DNA of 64,000 bases. Origin: CAZNOG01 sp964574635. GTDB lineage: Bacteria > Bacteroidota > Bacteroidia > Flavobacteriales_D > Cryomorphaceae. Location of the stretch: assembly GCA_964574635.1 (NCBI GenBank), contig CAZNOG010000016.1, positions 31,981 through 95,980 on the forward strand. The letters run 5' to 3'. This document shows positions 32,367 through 41,736 of this stretch, one piece after another. Positions within the stretch are counted from its first letter, which is position 1. Every line of letters begins with the position of its first letter. Both the position numbers and the translations under genes were made by a program. The notes under the pieces are model-generated. The model saw nothing but the letters and a program-made list of their open reading frames with translations. It did not search any database and had not been told where the DNA came from.

Positions 32367-34874
32367 TCAGAACGGGTAACCGATTCCCAAACTCAGGTTC
32401 CACCGCGGCCGGTACGGATCCAAGTGGTCGTGGGCCGGCCGATCTTCGTTGAGCTCGCGAATGTAGGCGTTGTATTTGGATTTGGGCTGAAAAAACCACC
32501 TCTCGCCCCGATCGAGCGACGGGTCCCGGACTTGTAATCCCAAGTCGAGACGGATGATGAAAAAGTCGAAATCGAATCGGAATCCGGGACCCACTCCGAT
32601 GGCGATCTCTTCCACGAAGCGGTCGAAGGAAAAATCGGCCCCGGGGCGGGAAGGCTCGGGATTCAACGTCCAGATGTTTCCGCCGTCCACGAAGAGCGCC
32701 CCCTCGAGAATGTCGAGCAGATCGAAGCGGTACTCCACGTTGAACTCGATGAGGATGTCGCCGATTTTGTCGTAGTTCCTGCTGAAATCCCGGTAAGACC
32801 CGGGTCCCAAAGTCCGCGCCTGCCAGGCCCGGATCCCGTTTGCACCGCCGCCGAAGAAGCTCTTCTCGAAGGGCAGTACCTTGAGGTTTTTCAACGGCTT
32901 GCCGATGCCGCCCGAAAGCCGGAATACGGTGCTCATCTTCTCGTTGTGGTTGAGGTAGTACCGCACGTCGTGGGTGGTTTTCAGGTAGTGCGCGAAAGGG
33001 ATCCCCAGTATTTCGTAGCGACCGCTTTCGTCCGTCGGTGCGTCGCTCATTTGGAATAGACCCCGCATGAGGGAGCCGGCCGTCTCCCCCGATCCCCGGT
33101 AGAAGAAGAAGTTCCTTCCGGGCCGCTCCGACCGCTGGGTATTCAAGGTATAAACCACCCTGGAGCTCTGGATGAAGTGGTCTTGGTAGGTGTTGATCAG
33201 AAAGGGATCGCCGATCTCTTCCAACCGCCGACGGAAGGCTTCGGAAGGGTTGATCTTGATGAGGCTGAACTCCAAGGGACTCACCACCCACTGCTTGGCG
33301 GCCGATTCGGACCATTGGTAGGAAATGGAACTGAAGGAGCGGGTGCGTTCGTAATCCGGGCGACTTTGGTAGGAGAGGTTGGCCAGTAGCTGAGTGCGGG
33401 GATTGGCCGATTTGGCGAACCGTTCGGCGCGGATGGGCAGCAGGAATTTCGGAAAGGTGACCGATATCTCGGGACCAATTTCAACGGTGTTGAAAGAGAA
33501 TCTGTTGGCGACTTCCAAGTCGGAGGTGGTCGCCTCGTCGAGGGTGAGGATGCGTTGGGCCTCCACGCCACCCGCGATGCGGAAGTCGAAGGTTTCCGCC
33601 CCCCCGAAGGCGTTTTTGTTTCGGTATCCTACGGCCCCCGACACCCCCAAATATCCGCCTTGGTTCGTGCCGCTCCACTCGGCGGTGAGGCCTTGTTTTT
33701 TGGAGGGAATGAGGCGGATGGTGGCGTCGAGGCTGTCGTTGTCCAACCGGTCGGTGGAGGGAAGGAAATCGATGCGGGTGGCGGCGACGATCGGCAAGGT
33801 GCTCAGCCGTCGGTACGTCGAGGTGACCCGATCCAAACGGTAGAGATCGTTCGCCCGAAACAGAACGTTTTGGGCGAGGATCTTGTGTTTTACGCCGAGT
33901 TGGTCGCGGTCTACGATGGTGTACCCCGGTAGGTAGACGGTGTCGCCGGCCAATTCGTCCGCTCTTCCCGAAAGCGATTGATCCACGATGTGGATGTCGC
34001 GGATGAAGTACCGCTTGTACGGTTTGACCACCATGGAGTCGGGATCGCCTTCGTAGGGTACTTTGCGCGGGTAGATGCCCTGAACCACGTGGAGGTTGTA
34101 TCCGGGCAGGGTGGAATCGACGTCGAAATAGATCAGCGACTTGTTGAAATCGTAATACCCCAAATTCCGGAAATACGTCGTCAAGCGTTCCCGCTCTTCG
34201 TCCAACTTGTCGAGGTCGAAACGGTTTCCTTCCTCGACGGACGTTTTGATGCTCCTTGATTCGGCCAAGTAGCTTTTTAGCCGCGCGTCGGGGATTTCGA
34301 AGGTGAGGCTGTCGATGATGTAGGGGTTTCCCGCGTCGATGAGGTAAGTCACGGTGGCCATTTGCCGGCTGTCGTCGAAAGCGATCGTCGTGTCTACGAC
34401 TGCGTCGAAATATCCGTGCTTGACGAGGTAGGCCTCCAACTGCGCGATGCTGCGCCCCACCAGAGTCGAATCATAAACTACCGGCGCTTCGCCCACGGTT
34501 TCCCGCCACCAAGAGCCGAAAGGTTTGAGCTCTTTGGGCTCCTTGCCCTTGGCGAGGCGCTTTTCGTTTTTTATCGCCAATTTTTTGCGACGTTTGTCGT
34601 TGCGCTCCTCGAATTTGTCGGGATTGGGAACGTTCCAAGCCCACAGGTAGAAGCGAAACAAACCCAATAGTTTGCGGTTGGGGCGGAGGCGAACGGTGGT
34701 CTTCATTTCTTCCTCGTCCACCCCGCTCGGATTCTCGACGTATTGGTATTTGTTCTTGCGGAGCAAATACTCGTCGTCGGCCAATCGCTTGGTCGGATTG
34801 CAACCCATCGTTCCCAACAGGATGACGAGCACCGCCGGCACGATAAAATTCCTGTATGGAAGTCGGTCTCTCAA
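32367..34874 (-). CDS. tamL: TamL-type Omp85 outer-membrane assembly lipoprotein
   Basis: The protein is 835 aa. The N-terminus ends in a lipobox (LGTMGC) followed by NPTKRLADDEYLLRKNK, the hallmark of TamL, the lipidated TamA-like member of the BamA/TamA superfamily in Bacteroidota. A POTRA-containing region covers about residues 25-400, including a Lys/Arg-rich insert (KRRKKLAIKNEKRLAKGKE). The C-terminal ~400 residues form a 16-stranded Omp85 barrel with the FFGGGANGIRAWQARTLGPG motif (VRGF/Y-type loop) and a terminal LSLGIGYPF strand. It probably inserts outer-membrane proteins with TamB. It is divergent from the methyltransferase gene 23 nt away. No tamB is adjacent. Confidence 0.9.
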   Translation of the reverse strand: MRDRLPYRNFIVPAVLVILLGTMGCNPTKRLADDEYLLRKNKYQYVENPSGVDEEEMKTTVRLRPNRKLLGLFRFYLWAWNVPNPDKFEERNDKRRKKLAIKNEKRLAKGKEPKELKPFGSWWRETVGEAPVVYDSTLVGRSIAQLEAYLVKHGYFDAVVDTTIAFDDSRQMATVTYLIDAGNPYIIDSLTFEIPDARLKSYLAESRSIKTSVEEGNRFDLDKLDEERERLTTYFRNLGYYDFNKSLIYFDVDSTLPGYNLHVVQGIYPRKVPYEGDPDSMVVKPYKRYFIRDIHIVDQSLSGRADELAGDTVYLPGYTIVDRDQLGVKHKILAQNVLFRANDLYRLDRVTSTYRRLSTLPIVAATRIDFLPSTDRLDNDSLDATIRLIPSKKQGLTAEWSGTNQGGYLGVSGAVGYRNKNAFGGAETFDFRIAGGVEAQRILTLDEATTSDLEVANRFSFNTVEIGPEISVTFPKFLLPIRAERFAKSANPRTQLLANLSYQSRPDYERTRSFSSISYQWSESAAKQWVVSPLEFSLIKINPSEAFRRRLEEIGDPFLINTYQDHFIQSSRVVYTLNTQRSERPGRNFFFYRGSGETAGSLMRGLFQMSDAPTDESGRYEILGIPFAHYLKTTHDVRYYLNHNEKMSTVFRLSGGIGKPLKNLKVLPFEKSFFGGGANGIRAWQARTLGPGSYRDFSRNYDKIGDILIEFNVEYRFDLLDILEGALFVDGGNIWTLNPEPSRPGADFSFDRFVEEIAIGVGPGFRFDFDFFIIRLDLGLQVRDPSLDRGERWFFQPKSKYNAYIRELNEDRPAHDHLDPYRPRWNLSLGIGYPF

Positions 34875-34897
34875 AAAGGGGAATCAATGATTATGAC

Positions 34898-35650
34898 ATG
34901 AAGGGAAAAGTATCCAAAAATCAAATCAAATCTACGCGCGCCCTGCATCAAAAAAAATACCGCGATTTGACCGGTACTTTTCTGGTCGAAGGGGTGAAAA
35001 TGGTGGGTGAAGCCCTTTCGACCGGTGCAAAAATAGAAATGATCGCGTTCAGCGGTGACCCGGCGGAGTTTCCCTACGCATTACCGGTCGACGCCCTGAC
35101 GGCGACCCGTGCCGATCTGGAGCGGATGTCGGCCATGAAAACGGCCCCACCGATCTTGGCGATCTGCCGTCAACCCGCCGTCGACGAGGCGTTTCGGCCC
35201 ACGTCCACTTTTTTCGCGCTCGACGGTGTGAAGGACCCCGGCAACCTCGGAACGGTCTTGAGGATTTGCGATTGGTTCGGCATCGAATCTCTCCTTTGCT
35301 CCCCCGATTGCGTCGATGTGTTCAACCCAAAAGTCGTGCAGGCCTCCATGGGCGCCATTTTCCGTGTGAAGGTGTCGTACGGGGACTTGCGCCCGGTCGC
35401 CGAAAGCCTTCAAGGCGAATTTTCCCTTCTCGTGGCCGATATGGACGGAGAGTCCATCCACGGCCTCGAGTGGCCCGGCAAGTCCATGGTCGTATTCGGG
35501 AGCGAATCTCACGGGCCAAGCCCCGAGATCAGGGAAAAGGCGGACATCGTTTTCACCATCCCCGGCGGGGGGCGGGGCGAATCCCTCAACGTGGGTGTGG
35601 CGGCGGGAATCACCGCGTCGCACTTGGCGGCAAGGCGGATCGGCAAATGA
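34898..35650 (+). CDS. TrmH/SpoU-family RNA 2'-O-methyltransferase
   Basis: The protein is 250 aa counting from the ATG at 34898; the longer reading from 34856 would overlap the start of tamL. The N-terminal RNA-binding part (QIKSTRALHQKKYRDLTGTFLVEGVKMV) is an SpoU substrate-binding domain. The C-terminal SPOUT knot has ALDGVKDPGNLGTVLRICDW, SMGAIFRVKV, VVFGSESHGPSPEI and IPGGGRGESLNVGVAAGI. It methylates a ribose in rRNA or tRNA; the site cannot be assigned from the sequence. Its position between tamL and porT is, from memory, conserved in flavobacteria. Confidence 0.92.
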   Translation: MKGKVSKNQIKSTRALHQKKYRDLTGTFLVEGVKMVGEALSTGAKIEMIAFSGDPAEFPYALPVDALTATRADLERMSAMKTAPPILAICRQPAVDEAFRPTSTFFALDGVKDPGNLGTVLRICDWFGIESLLCSPDCVDVFNPKVVQASMGAIFRVKVSYGDLRPVAESLQGEFSLLVADMDGESIHGLEWPGKSMVVFGSESHGPSPEIREKADIVFTIPGGGRGESLNVGVAAGITASHLAARRIGK

Positions 35651-35659
35651 CGAGGAGGG

Positions 35660-36400
35660 CTAACCCTCGAAAGTGAAGGTCACAAGAAATGTCCGGCTGC
35701 GCAGTCCCCGCAACGGGGCGCTGAATTGCGTGTCTTCTTCCACCAAGACGTTGGGAATGCCCACAGCCATCTTCAGCTCGACGCCGAATTTGAAATAAGG
35801 CAAGAAAAAGTCCAGACCGCCCCCGAATTCCATGGCGAAGTCGTGCTTCTGGGCTTTCACGATGATGTCTTCGGCCACGGCGTTCTTCACGTCCTTTTCC
35901 GACTGCATGTCGATGCGGAAGCGCCCGCCGGCGACCACATAGGCCGCCAAGTTGTTCAAGCGGTCGGTGCGGAACTTGAAGTTCACCGGGAAATCGATGA
36001 AGGTAGACTCCACGCGTTTGGTGAAGAAAGTGGTGGAATCCGCGTTGACGTAAAAGGTGTAGTCCAAAGCCCGGTCCTCGAAACTCAGCGTCGGGGTGAA
36101 ACGGAGGTGGATATTCTTCGTGAAGTTCAACGAAGCGATGATGCCGAGGTTGAAACCCGGTTGTCGCACGGCGGTCACGTTGAGCAAGGAATCTTTGAAG
36201 CCGAAGTTGACGTGACGGTCCACGTAGTAATCGGCCGAATTGAAACCGAGTAAAAACCCGAAATGATACGGCTTCTTGTCGAAGCCACCCAGGTTCATGG
36301 GGCGGTAATTCTGCCCCGATGCCGACGCCACGACCAAAAGGAACACGACTAAAGCCGCGCTCTTTCCCAAGGTGTTGATGATCGATTTTCGGGTTGACAT
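35660..36400 (-). CDS. porT: Type IX secretion/gliding protein PorT
   Basis: The protein is 246 aa counting from the ATG at 36400, with a signal peptide (SAALVVFLLVVASASGQ). It is a small barrel predicted for the outer membrane. The N-terminus NYRPMNLGGFDKKPYHFGFLL, with LGFNSADYYV following, matches PorT/SprT, required for the type IX secretion system in Porphyromonas and Flavobacterium. Synteny supports this: menG lies directly upstream and the SpoU methyltransferase directly downstream (convergent, 9 nt). The presence of a T9SS-sorted protein at 62046-64000 fits a working system. Confidence 0.88.
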   Translation of the reverse strand: MSTRKSIINTLGKSAALVVFLLVVASASGQNYRPMNLGGFDKKPYHFGFLLGFNSADYYVDRHVNFGFKDSLLNVTAVRQPGFNLGIIASLNFTKNIHLRFTPTLSFEDRALDYTFYVNADSTTFFTKRVESTFIDFPVNFKFRTDRLNNLAAYVVAGGRFRIDMQSEKDVKNAVAEDIIVKAQKHDFAMEFGGGLDFFLPYFKFGVELKMAVGIPNVLVEEDTQFSAPLRGLRSRTFLVTFTFEG

Positions 36401-36481
36401 TGACAACAAAAACGTTTGGGTCACCTCATTAGTGCACCGTCCGGCAATTTAAGACGATTTCCCTCACCGCGCCAAATGGAT

Positions 36482-37240
36482 TCACGGTTTCAATCCGGTG
36501 TATATGGAGGCGATGCCACCGGTGAGAGTTCGGGTTTTCAGTGATGCGAAGCCCACCTCCGCCAGTATGGCCTCGAAGTCTTTTCCTTCCGGAAATGCCA
36601 GAACCGATTGGGGGAGGTAGGAGTACGCCGCTTTGTCTTTGCTCACCACGCGACCGATAAAAGGCATGACGTATTTGAAATAGAAGAAGTACCCCTGCTT
36701 CAAGGGAAAACGCCGGGGCTTGGAAAATTCCAAAACCACCAGTCGGCCGCCGGGGCGCAGCACGCGGTACATCTCCGACAGCCCGGCTTTCAGGTTCTGG
36801 AAGTTGCGCACGCCGAAGCCCACCGTGACGGCGTCGAAGGACGCGTCCGAAAAGGGGAGGTTTTCCGAATCCCCTTCCCGAAAGGTGATCCTGTCGTCCA
36901 GCCCTTTTTCCGCGACTTTCATGCGTCCCACGTCGAGCATGCCCTTGGAAATGTCCACCCCGACGATGTGCTCCGGCGCGATCACCATGCTTTCCAGGGC
37001 GAAATCGCCCGTGCCCGTAGCCACGTCGAGGATGCGCTTGGGTTGGTCTTGCGCCAGGATCCGGATGGCTTTCTTCCTCCACCGCTTGTCGATTCCCACG
37101 GAAAAGAAGTGGTTGAGAAAGTCGTACTTCACGGCGATGTTGTCGAACATCCGCGCCACCTGCTCTTTCTTGGAAGCTCCGTCTTCGTAGGGTGTAATGT
37201 CGTCGTGTTTCATTTCGGGGGCTACGGTTTTGGTGCGCAT
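36482..37240 (-). CDS. menG: Demethylmenaquinone methyltransferase (MenG/UbiE)
   Basis: The protein is 252 aa. It uses SAM to methylate demethylmenaquinone, the last step of menaquinone synthesis, at the membrane. Motifs are KKEQVARMFDNIAVKYDFLN, the SAM loop ILDVATGTGDFALE, MLDVGRMK, ENLPFSDASFDAVTVGFGVR and RVLRPGGRLVVLEF with the family-typical PLKQGYFFYFKYVMPFIG. The start at 37240 is used; an internal ATG at 37213 (MKHDDITPYED) is equally plausible. It is in a minus-strand run with the heptose kinase gene (25 nt upstream) and porT. Confidence 0.95.
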   Translation of the reverse strand: MRTKTVAPEMKHDDITPYEDGASKKEQVARMFDNIAVKYDFLNHFFSVGIDKRWRKKAIRILAQDQPKRILDVATGTGDFALESMVIAPEHIVGVDISKGMLDVGRMKVAEKGLDDRITFREGDSENLPFSDASFDAVTVGFGVRNFQNLKAGLSEMYRVLRPGGRLVVLEFSKPRRFPLKQGYFFYFKYVMPFIGRVVSKDKAAYSYLPQSVLAFPEGKDFEAILAEVGFASLKTRTLTGGIASIYTGLKP

Positions 37241-37265
37241 GTCGGTTGTGTGCTTCAGGCGGTTT

Positions 37266-38267
37266 TCATTCCCCCGCGAGGTGGATATGGGCTTCCGCCC
37301 TCAGGCGTTCCCTGTCGATGGGTACCACGCCCACGTGCTCGCAGACCAAGCCGCCCGCGAGGTTGGACAGAGCCGCCATGTCGCGCACGTCCACACCGGA
37401 GGCCAAAGCCAGCGCCGCCACGCTGATGACCGTATCGCCCGCGCCGGACACGTCGGCGATGTTGCGCACGTGAGCGGGGATGTGGTGACGGCGTTCGCCT
37501 TGTTGCACGAACATGCCTTTTTCGCTCAGCGTGATCAGGGAAATGTCGTTTTCGATTTTCGATTCGAGGAGGTTCACCGCCTTGCGGATGGAATCCAAAT
37601 CGCCCCGGGTGATTTCCAGCTTCAGCCCTTCCGCGAGTTCCTTGAGGTTGGGCTTGAAGAGCGTGGCGCCCCGGTAGGCGAAAAAGTTGTGCTTTTTGGG
37701 GTCCACCGCCGTGGGGATGCCCATGGAGCGGGCCAAGTCCAGCGCGTGCGAGATGACGTTTTCGGTGAGCACCCCTTTGTTGTAATCCTCGAAGATCACC
37801 ACGTCGGGGGTGTAGTTTTCCATGAGGTCGGAAATGCGTGCCATGAGCAGTTCTTCTCCGGCTTCATCCACCTCGGCGTCGGATTCCTCGTCCACGCGTA
37901 CGATGTGCTGGTGTCCGCTGATGACCCGGGTTTTGGTCGTTGTGGGTCGGTCTCTTATCCCGATCAGGCCCCGATCCGAAATCCCCCGTTTGGCGAGGAG
38001 GTTTCTGAAAGTTTCTCCCCCGCCGTCTTCGCCCACCACTGCGCAAATCACCGGTTCGGCACCCATGGCTGCGACGTTGAGCGCCACGTTGGCCGCCCCG
38101 CCCAAGCGGTCTTCGCGTTCGGTGACGCGGATGATGGGCACGGGTGCTTCGGGCGAGATGCGGTCTACGCGCCCCCAGAGGTAAGCGTCGACCATTACGT
38201 CGCCCAGAATGAGGGCTCGGCGTTTGGTCACGTCTTCAAACAGCTCGTCTATCGCCTTGGCGTCCAT
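37266..38267 (-). CDS. RfaE1-like carbohydrate kinase (heptose-7-phosphate kinase, PfkB family)
   Basis: The protein is 333 aa, the length of the kinase half of HldE alone; the nucleotidyltransferase domain is missing. The N-terminal motif ALILGDVMVDAYLWGRVDRI and the following EAPVPIIRVTEREDRLGGAANVA-like block match RfaE1. The C-terminal PfkB signature DVSGAGDTVISVAALAL holds the catalytic Asp. By family it would phosphorylate D-glycero-D-manno-heptose-7-phosphate at C1 for ADP-heptose. Whether this organism makes heptose LPS is unknown, so another sugar phosphate is possible. Confidence 0.85.
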   Translation of the reverse strand: MDAKAIDELFEDVTKRRALILGDVMVDAYLWGRVDRISPEAPVPIIRVTEREDRLGGAANVALNVAAMGAEPVICAVVGEDGGGETFRNLLAKRGISDRGLIGIRDRPTTTKTRVISGHQHIVRVDEESDAEVDEAGEELLMARISDLMENYTPDVVIFEDYNKGVLTENVISHALDLARSMGIPTAVDPKKHNFFAYRGATLFKPNLKELAEGLKLEITRGDLDSIRKAVNLLESKIENDISLITLSEKGMFVQQGERRHHIPAHVRNIADVSGAGDTVISVAALALASGVDVRDMAALSNLAGGLVCEHVGVVPIDRERLRAEAHIHLAGE

Positions 38268-38319
38268 GGTTCGTGTATTGTGCGGCGGCGAAGAAATACT
38301 TCCGACTCGCCGCGGCGGG

Positions 38320-39522
38320 TTACTTCAAATTTCCCAGGGCCACTTTTACGCGCTTCATGGCTTCGATCAATTCGTCTTCCGAGGCGGCGTACGAAAACCG
38401 GATGCACTCCGGCGCACCGAAGGCCGCTCCGCTCACGGAGGCGACGTGGGCTTTGGTCAACAGGTATTCGGCCATGTCGTCGGCGGTGTGAACCGTCACG
38501 CCGTCGGCGGATTTTCCGAAGAAGGAAGAAACGTCGGGCAGCATGTAGAATGCTCCCAAGGGCCTGTTGGTCACCATGCCGGGGATGTTCTGCATCATTT
38601 TTTCCATGATCTTCATTCGGCTGTGGAAGGTCTTTCGCATATCGTCGATGACAGAAGGATCCGCTTCCATAGCCGCCTTGGCCGCACGCTGTGCGATGGA
38701 GCTCGCCCCCGAGGTGAACTGCCCCTGGAGCTTGGTGCAGGCTTTTGCGATCCAAAGTGGTGCCCCCAAAAACCCAATCCTCCATCCCGTCATGGCGAAT
38801 GCCTTGGACACCCCGTTTACGGTGATGGTTTGATCGGCCACCGAGGGGATGGTCCCGATGCTGAAGTGCTTTTCGGTGTAATTGATGTGCTCGTAAATCT
38901 CGTCGCTTACGATCAGGATGCGCGGGTGCTTGGAAATGACATCCGCCCACCCCCGAAGCTCTTCTTCCGAATACACCGAGCCGCTGGGGTTGCACGGAGA
39001 GCTGAAGATCACCATGCGCGTTTTGTCGGTGATGTGTTTTTCCAACTTTTCGGCCGTGATCTTGTAGTCGTCTTCGATGCTCGACTCGATCAACACCGGT
39101 GTGGCGCCGGCCAAGATGACCATCTCGATGTACGATACCCAGTATGGCGCGGGGAGAAGTACCTCGTCGCCGGGGTTGACCGTGGCGAGAATGGCGTTGA
39201 CGATGGACTGCTTGGCGCCGGTGGAAACCACGATTTGGTCGGCGTTGAAATGCAGTCCGTTGTCGCGTTTGAACTTCGCGGCCACCGTCTCCCTGAGGTC
39301 TTGGTAGCCGTTTACCGGCATGTATCTCGTATAGTTTTGGTCGATGGCTTCTTTGGCGGCTTCCTTGATGAAATCCGGGGTGTTGAAATCGGGCTCACCG
39401 AGGCTCAAATTGATGATGGCGTGTCCTTCGGCTTGCAATTCCCGGCTTTTTCGCGCCATGGCCAGGGTGGCCGATTCGCCGAACCGGTTCATCAAATCGG
39501 ATACTTCTTCAGTTTTGCTCAT
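38320..39522 (-). CDS. Class I aminotransferase, aspartate aminotransferase type (first of a tandem pair)
   Basis: The protein is 400 aa, a PLP fold-type I enzyme. Motifs include LSLGEPDFNTPDFI, VSTGAKQSIVNAILATVNPG, the FSSPCNPSGSVYS region and IVSDEIYEHINY. The PLP lysine lies in VNGVSKAFAMTGWRIGFLG, and the C-terminal Arg region is APECIRFSYA. The pattern fits aspartate aminotransferase subgroup Ib (AspC of Bacillus/Thermus). The neighbour at 39570 is a diverged paralogue 47 nt upstream on the same strand. The exact amino-acid specificity is not determinable. Confidence 0.9.
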   Translation of the reverse strand: MSKTEEVSDLMNRFGESATLAMARKSRELQAEGHAIINLSLGEPDFNTPDFIKEAAKEAIDQNYTRYMPVNGYQDLRETVAAKFKRDNGLHFNADQIVVSTGAKQSIVNAILATVNPGDEVLLPAPYWVSYIEMVILAGATPVLIESSIEDDYKITAEKLEKHITDKTRMVIFSSPCNPSGSVYSEEELRGWADVISKHPRILIVSDEIYEHINYTEKHFSIGTIPSVADQTITVNGVSKAFAMTGWRIGFLGAPLWIAKACTKLQGQFTSGASSIAQRAAKAAMEADPSVIDDMRKTFHSRMKIMEKMMQNIPGMVTNRPLGAFYMLPDVSSFFGKSADGVTVHTADDMAEYLLTKAHVASVSGAAFGAPECIRFSYAASEDELIEAMKRVKVALGNLK

Positions 39523-39569
39523 GGATATTCGATTGTTTTAAATTTTTTGTTCCGCGTCGGTTCCGGTGT

Positions 39570-40769
39570 TCACCGCGTTCGACCCGGATATTCCCTCAAG
39601 GCGATTTCCAACAGTTCCACCGCTCTTTCAAGGTCTTTTTTCTCCAGCACGTAGGCGATTCGTACTTCCAGTTTACCCAATCCGCGCGTGATGTAAAAAC
39701 CGCTTCCCGGGGCGAGCATCACCGTTTCGTTTTCGTGGCTGAACTCTTCCAGCAGCCACTGGCAAAATTTGTCGCTGTCGTCGATGGGCAATTGCGCCAT
39801 GCAGTAGAAGGCGCCGCCCGGCATGGGGCAGAGAACGCCGGGGATCCGGCGCAGACCCTCCACCAGGAAGTTGCGCCGCTCGGCGTACTCACCGATGACG
39901 TGGTCGAAGTAGGATTGCGGGGTGTCGAGCGCCGCTTCGGAGGCGATTTGTCCCAAGGTGGGAGGGCTGAGTCGCGCCTGGGCGAATTTCAGCGCCGCGG
40001 CGCGAACCTCTTCGTTGCGCGTAATCAACGCGCCGATGCGCGCGCCGCACATGGAGTACCGCTTCGACACGGAGTCGATGAGGATGACGTTTTCTTCCAT
40101 TCCCTCCAAGTTGTACACGCTGTGGGGCTTGGCGCCGTCGTAACAAAACTCCCGGTACACCTCGTCGGCGATCAAAAACAAACCGCGGCGTTTGGCCAAC
40201 TCCGCGATGGCCTCGATTTCGCTCTTGTCGTACAGGTAGCCCGTAGGGTTGCCGGGATTGCAGAGGAGGATGCCTTTGGTGTGCTCGGTGATCAGCGCTT
40301 CGAACACTTCCACGGAAGGCAGGGCGAACCCTTCGTCGATGGTGGCCGTGATGGGTTTTACGCGCACTCCCGACATGGTGGCGAAACCGCTGTAGTTGGC
40401 GTAATACGGCTCGGGGATGATGATTTCGTCGCCGATGTTGAAGCAGACCATCATGGCGAATATCAGTGCTTCGGAGCCTCCGGTGGTCACCAGGATTTCC
40501 TCCGGCTTCACCGATATGCCCGACCGCTCGTAGTAGGCGGCGAGTTTTTTGCGGTAGCCCGCGAATCCCTCCGAAGGGGAGTATTCGATGATGGATCGGT
40601 CGATGTTTTTCATCCCGTCCAACACCACCTGGGGAGTGCTGATATCGGGTTGACCGATGTTGAGGTGGTAGATGTGTTTGCCCTCGGCTTTGGCCCGAAC
40701 GGCGTAAGGCATGAGTTTCCGGATCGGAGATTCCGGCATCTCCGCCGCTTTTCTGGACAGTTTCGGCAT
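39570..40769 (-). CDS. Class I aminotransferase (second of a tandem pair)
   Basis: The protein is 399 aa, PLP-dependent fold type I. It has HLNIGQPDISTPQVVLDGM, VTTGGSEALIFAMMVCFNIGD, LLCNPGNPTGYLY and LIADEVYREFCYDGA. The PLP lysine sits in IDSVSKRYSMCGARIGALI, and the C-terminal segment is LGKLEVRIAYVLE. The sequence differs enough from the downstream gene to imply a different substrate. Bacteroidota commonly carry both forms. The gap upstream (40770-41004) contains no gene; TATTTTTC at 40812-40805 on the minus strand is a one-mismatch -7 candidate. Confidence 0.9.
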   Translation of the reverse strand: MPKLSRKAAEMPESPIRKLMPYAVRAKAEGKHIYHLNIGQPDISTPQVVLDGMKNIDRSIIEYSPSEGFAGYRKKLAAYYERSGISVKPEEILVTTGGSEALIFAMMVCFNIGDEIIIPEPYYANYSGFATMSGVRVKPITATIDEGFALPSVEVFEALITEHTKGILLCNPGNPTGYLYDKSEIEAIAELAKRRGLFLIADEVYREFCYDGAKPHSVYNLEGMEENVILIDSVSKRYSMCGARIGALITRNEEVRAAALKFAQARLSPPTLGQIASEAALDTPQSYFDHVIGEYAERRNFLVEGLRRIPGVLCPMPGGAFYCMAQLPIDDSDKFCQWLLEEFSHENETVMLAPGSGFYITRGLGKLEVRIAYVLEKKDLERAVELLEIALREYPGRTR

Positions 40770-41004
40770 TTCTTTCGCTTGGATTTTTATCGGTGCAAAA
40801 GTCCGAAAAATAACGGCATAAAAAAAAGCGTCAGCAGGGGACCGGAAGGGCGTCGAAAGTGGGCGGATCCCGCCCGTGGCTATGGCTTCAAAAGGGATTG
40901 CAAAACCGGTGCAGGCCGGAACGGCATGCGGGTACGTGGCGAAGTTGGAGGCGATGCTTCGGTTTGCCGAACCTGTCGTCGATGGAAGGCCTTTCAGGGG
41001 TCAA

Positions 41005-41042
41005 GGCAAAAAAAGAGGCTGCCCCGAAACCGGGGCAGCCTC
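41005..41042 (-). terminator. Intrinsic terminator after the DUF1573 gene
   Basis: On the minus strand an 11-bp perfect stem GAGGCTGCCCC / GGGGCAGCCTC (41042-41032 with 41025-41015) is followed by a T-run (A-run on plus, 41007-41014). It begins 23 nt past the stop codon. Confidence 0.92.
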
Positions 41043-41065
41043 CAATATCAAACGAGAGCGGGCGG

Positions 41066-41521
41066 TCAGTTGACCATCGGGGCTCCTTCTTGCTTTTTCA
41101 GCGGGGTGCCCGAGGCGTTCTCGGATGCCAACACGTTTCCTTTGATGCGGACCACTTTGGTCGATGCGTTGCTCGCGTTGGAAGTAATGGTCACCGACTT
41201 GTTGATGGGGCCTACGCGCTTGGTGTCGTAGCTCACCGACATTTTGGCCGATTTGCCGGGCATAATGGGCTCTTTGGGCCAGTCGGGTACGGTGCAACCG
41301 CAGGATCCCTTGGCGCGGGAAATGATCAAAGGCTCGTTTCCGGTATTGGTGATGGTGAATTCGGCCACGCCGTTGGAACCTTCCTTAATGGTTCCGTAGT
41401 CGTGAACTTCTTTGTCGACGGAAATCTCGGGACCGCCGGCAACGGCTTGTTGGGCGAAGGCCGAGGCACCGCCGAACAGCACCAGTGAAAGGGAAAGCAG
41501 AAGTGTTTTGAAAGTTTTCAT
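41066..41521 (-). CDS. DUF1573 secreted protein
   Basis: The protein is 151 aa counting from the ATG at 41521 (signal peptide FKTLLLSLSLVLFGGASAFAQ); the longer reading to 41740 has no signal and no support. The mature protein is an Ig-like DUF1573 domain: PEISVDKEVHDYGTIKEG, then FTITNTGNEPLIISRAKGSC, GCTVPDWPKEPIMPG with the CGC motif, and VTITSNASN. Such domains resemble ASPM/SPD-2/Hydin folds and are widespread in Bacteroidota periplasm or on the surface. The function is unknown. It has its own terminator and lies 215 nt downstream of icmF. Confidence 0.88.
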   Translation of the reverse strand: MKTFKTLLLSLSLVLFGGASAFAQQAVAGGPEISVDKEVHDYGTIKEGSNGVAEFTITNTGNEPLIISRAKGSCGCTVPDWPKEPIMPGKSAKMSVSYDTKRVGPINKSVTITSNASNASTKVVRIKGNVLASENASGTPLKKQEGAPMVN

Positions 41522-41736
41522 GGTATTTCTATGGTTTTGGGTTTTGTCTTGGCAAGCGCCCGAAACCGGGTTCTTGTCGTGATTATCCAAGGGTAAATTT
41601 ATGGGCCTCTTCTTTAAAGCCCGAATCCTTAACAAATATTTAACTCCACGCGGTACGGCGTACAAAGCGTTGCGCCGCGGGGATATCGCCGCGTGAAGCT
41701 GCAAACTACATGCCGCAAACCCCGCCTCGGGCGGTA

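Noticed and set aside
40876..41073. 65-codon plus-strand frame between the aminotransferase and the DUF1573 gene
   Set aside because: It runs through the DUF1573 terminator, has no signal or domain, and no promoter element precedes it.
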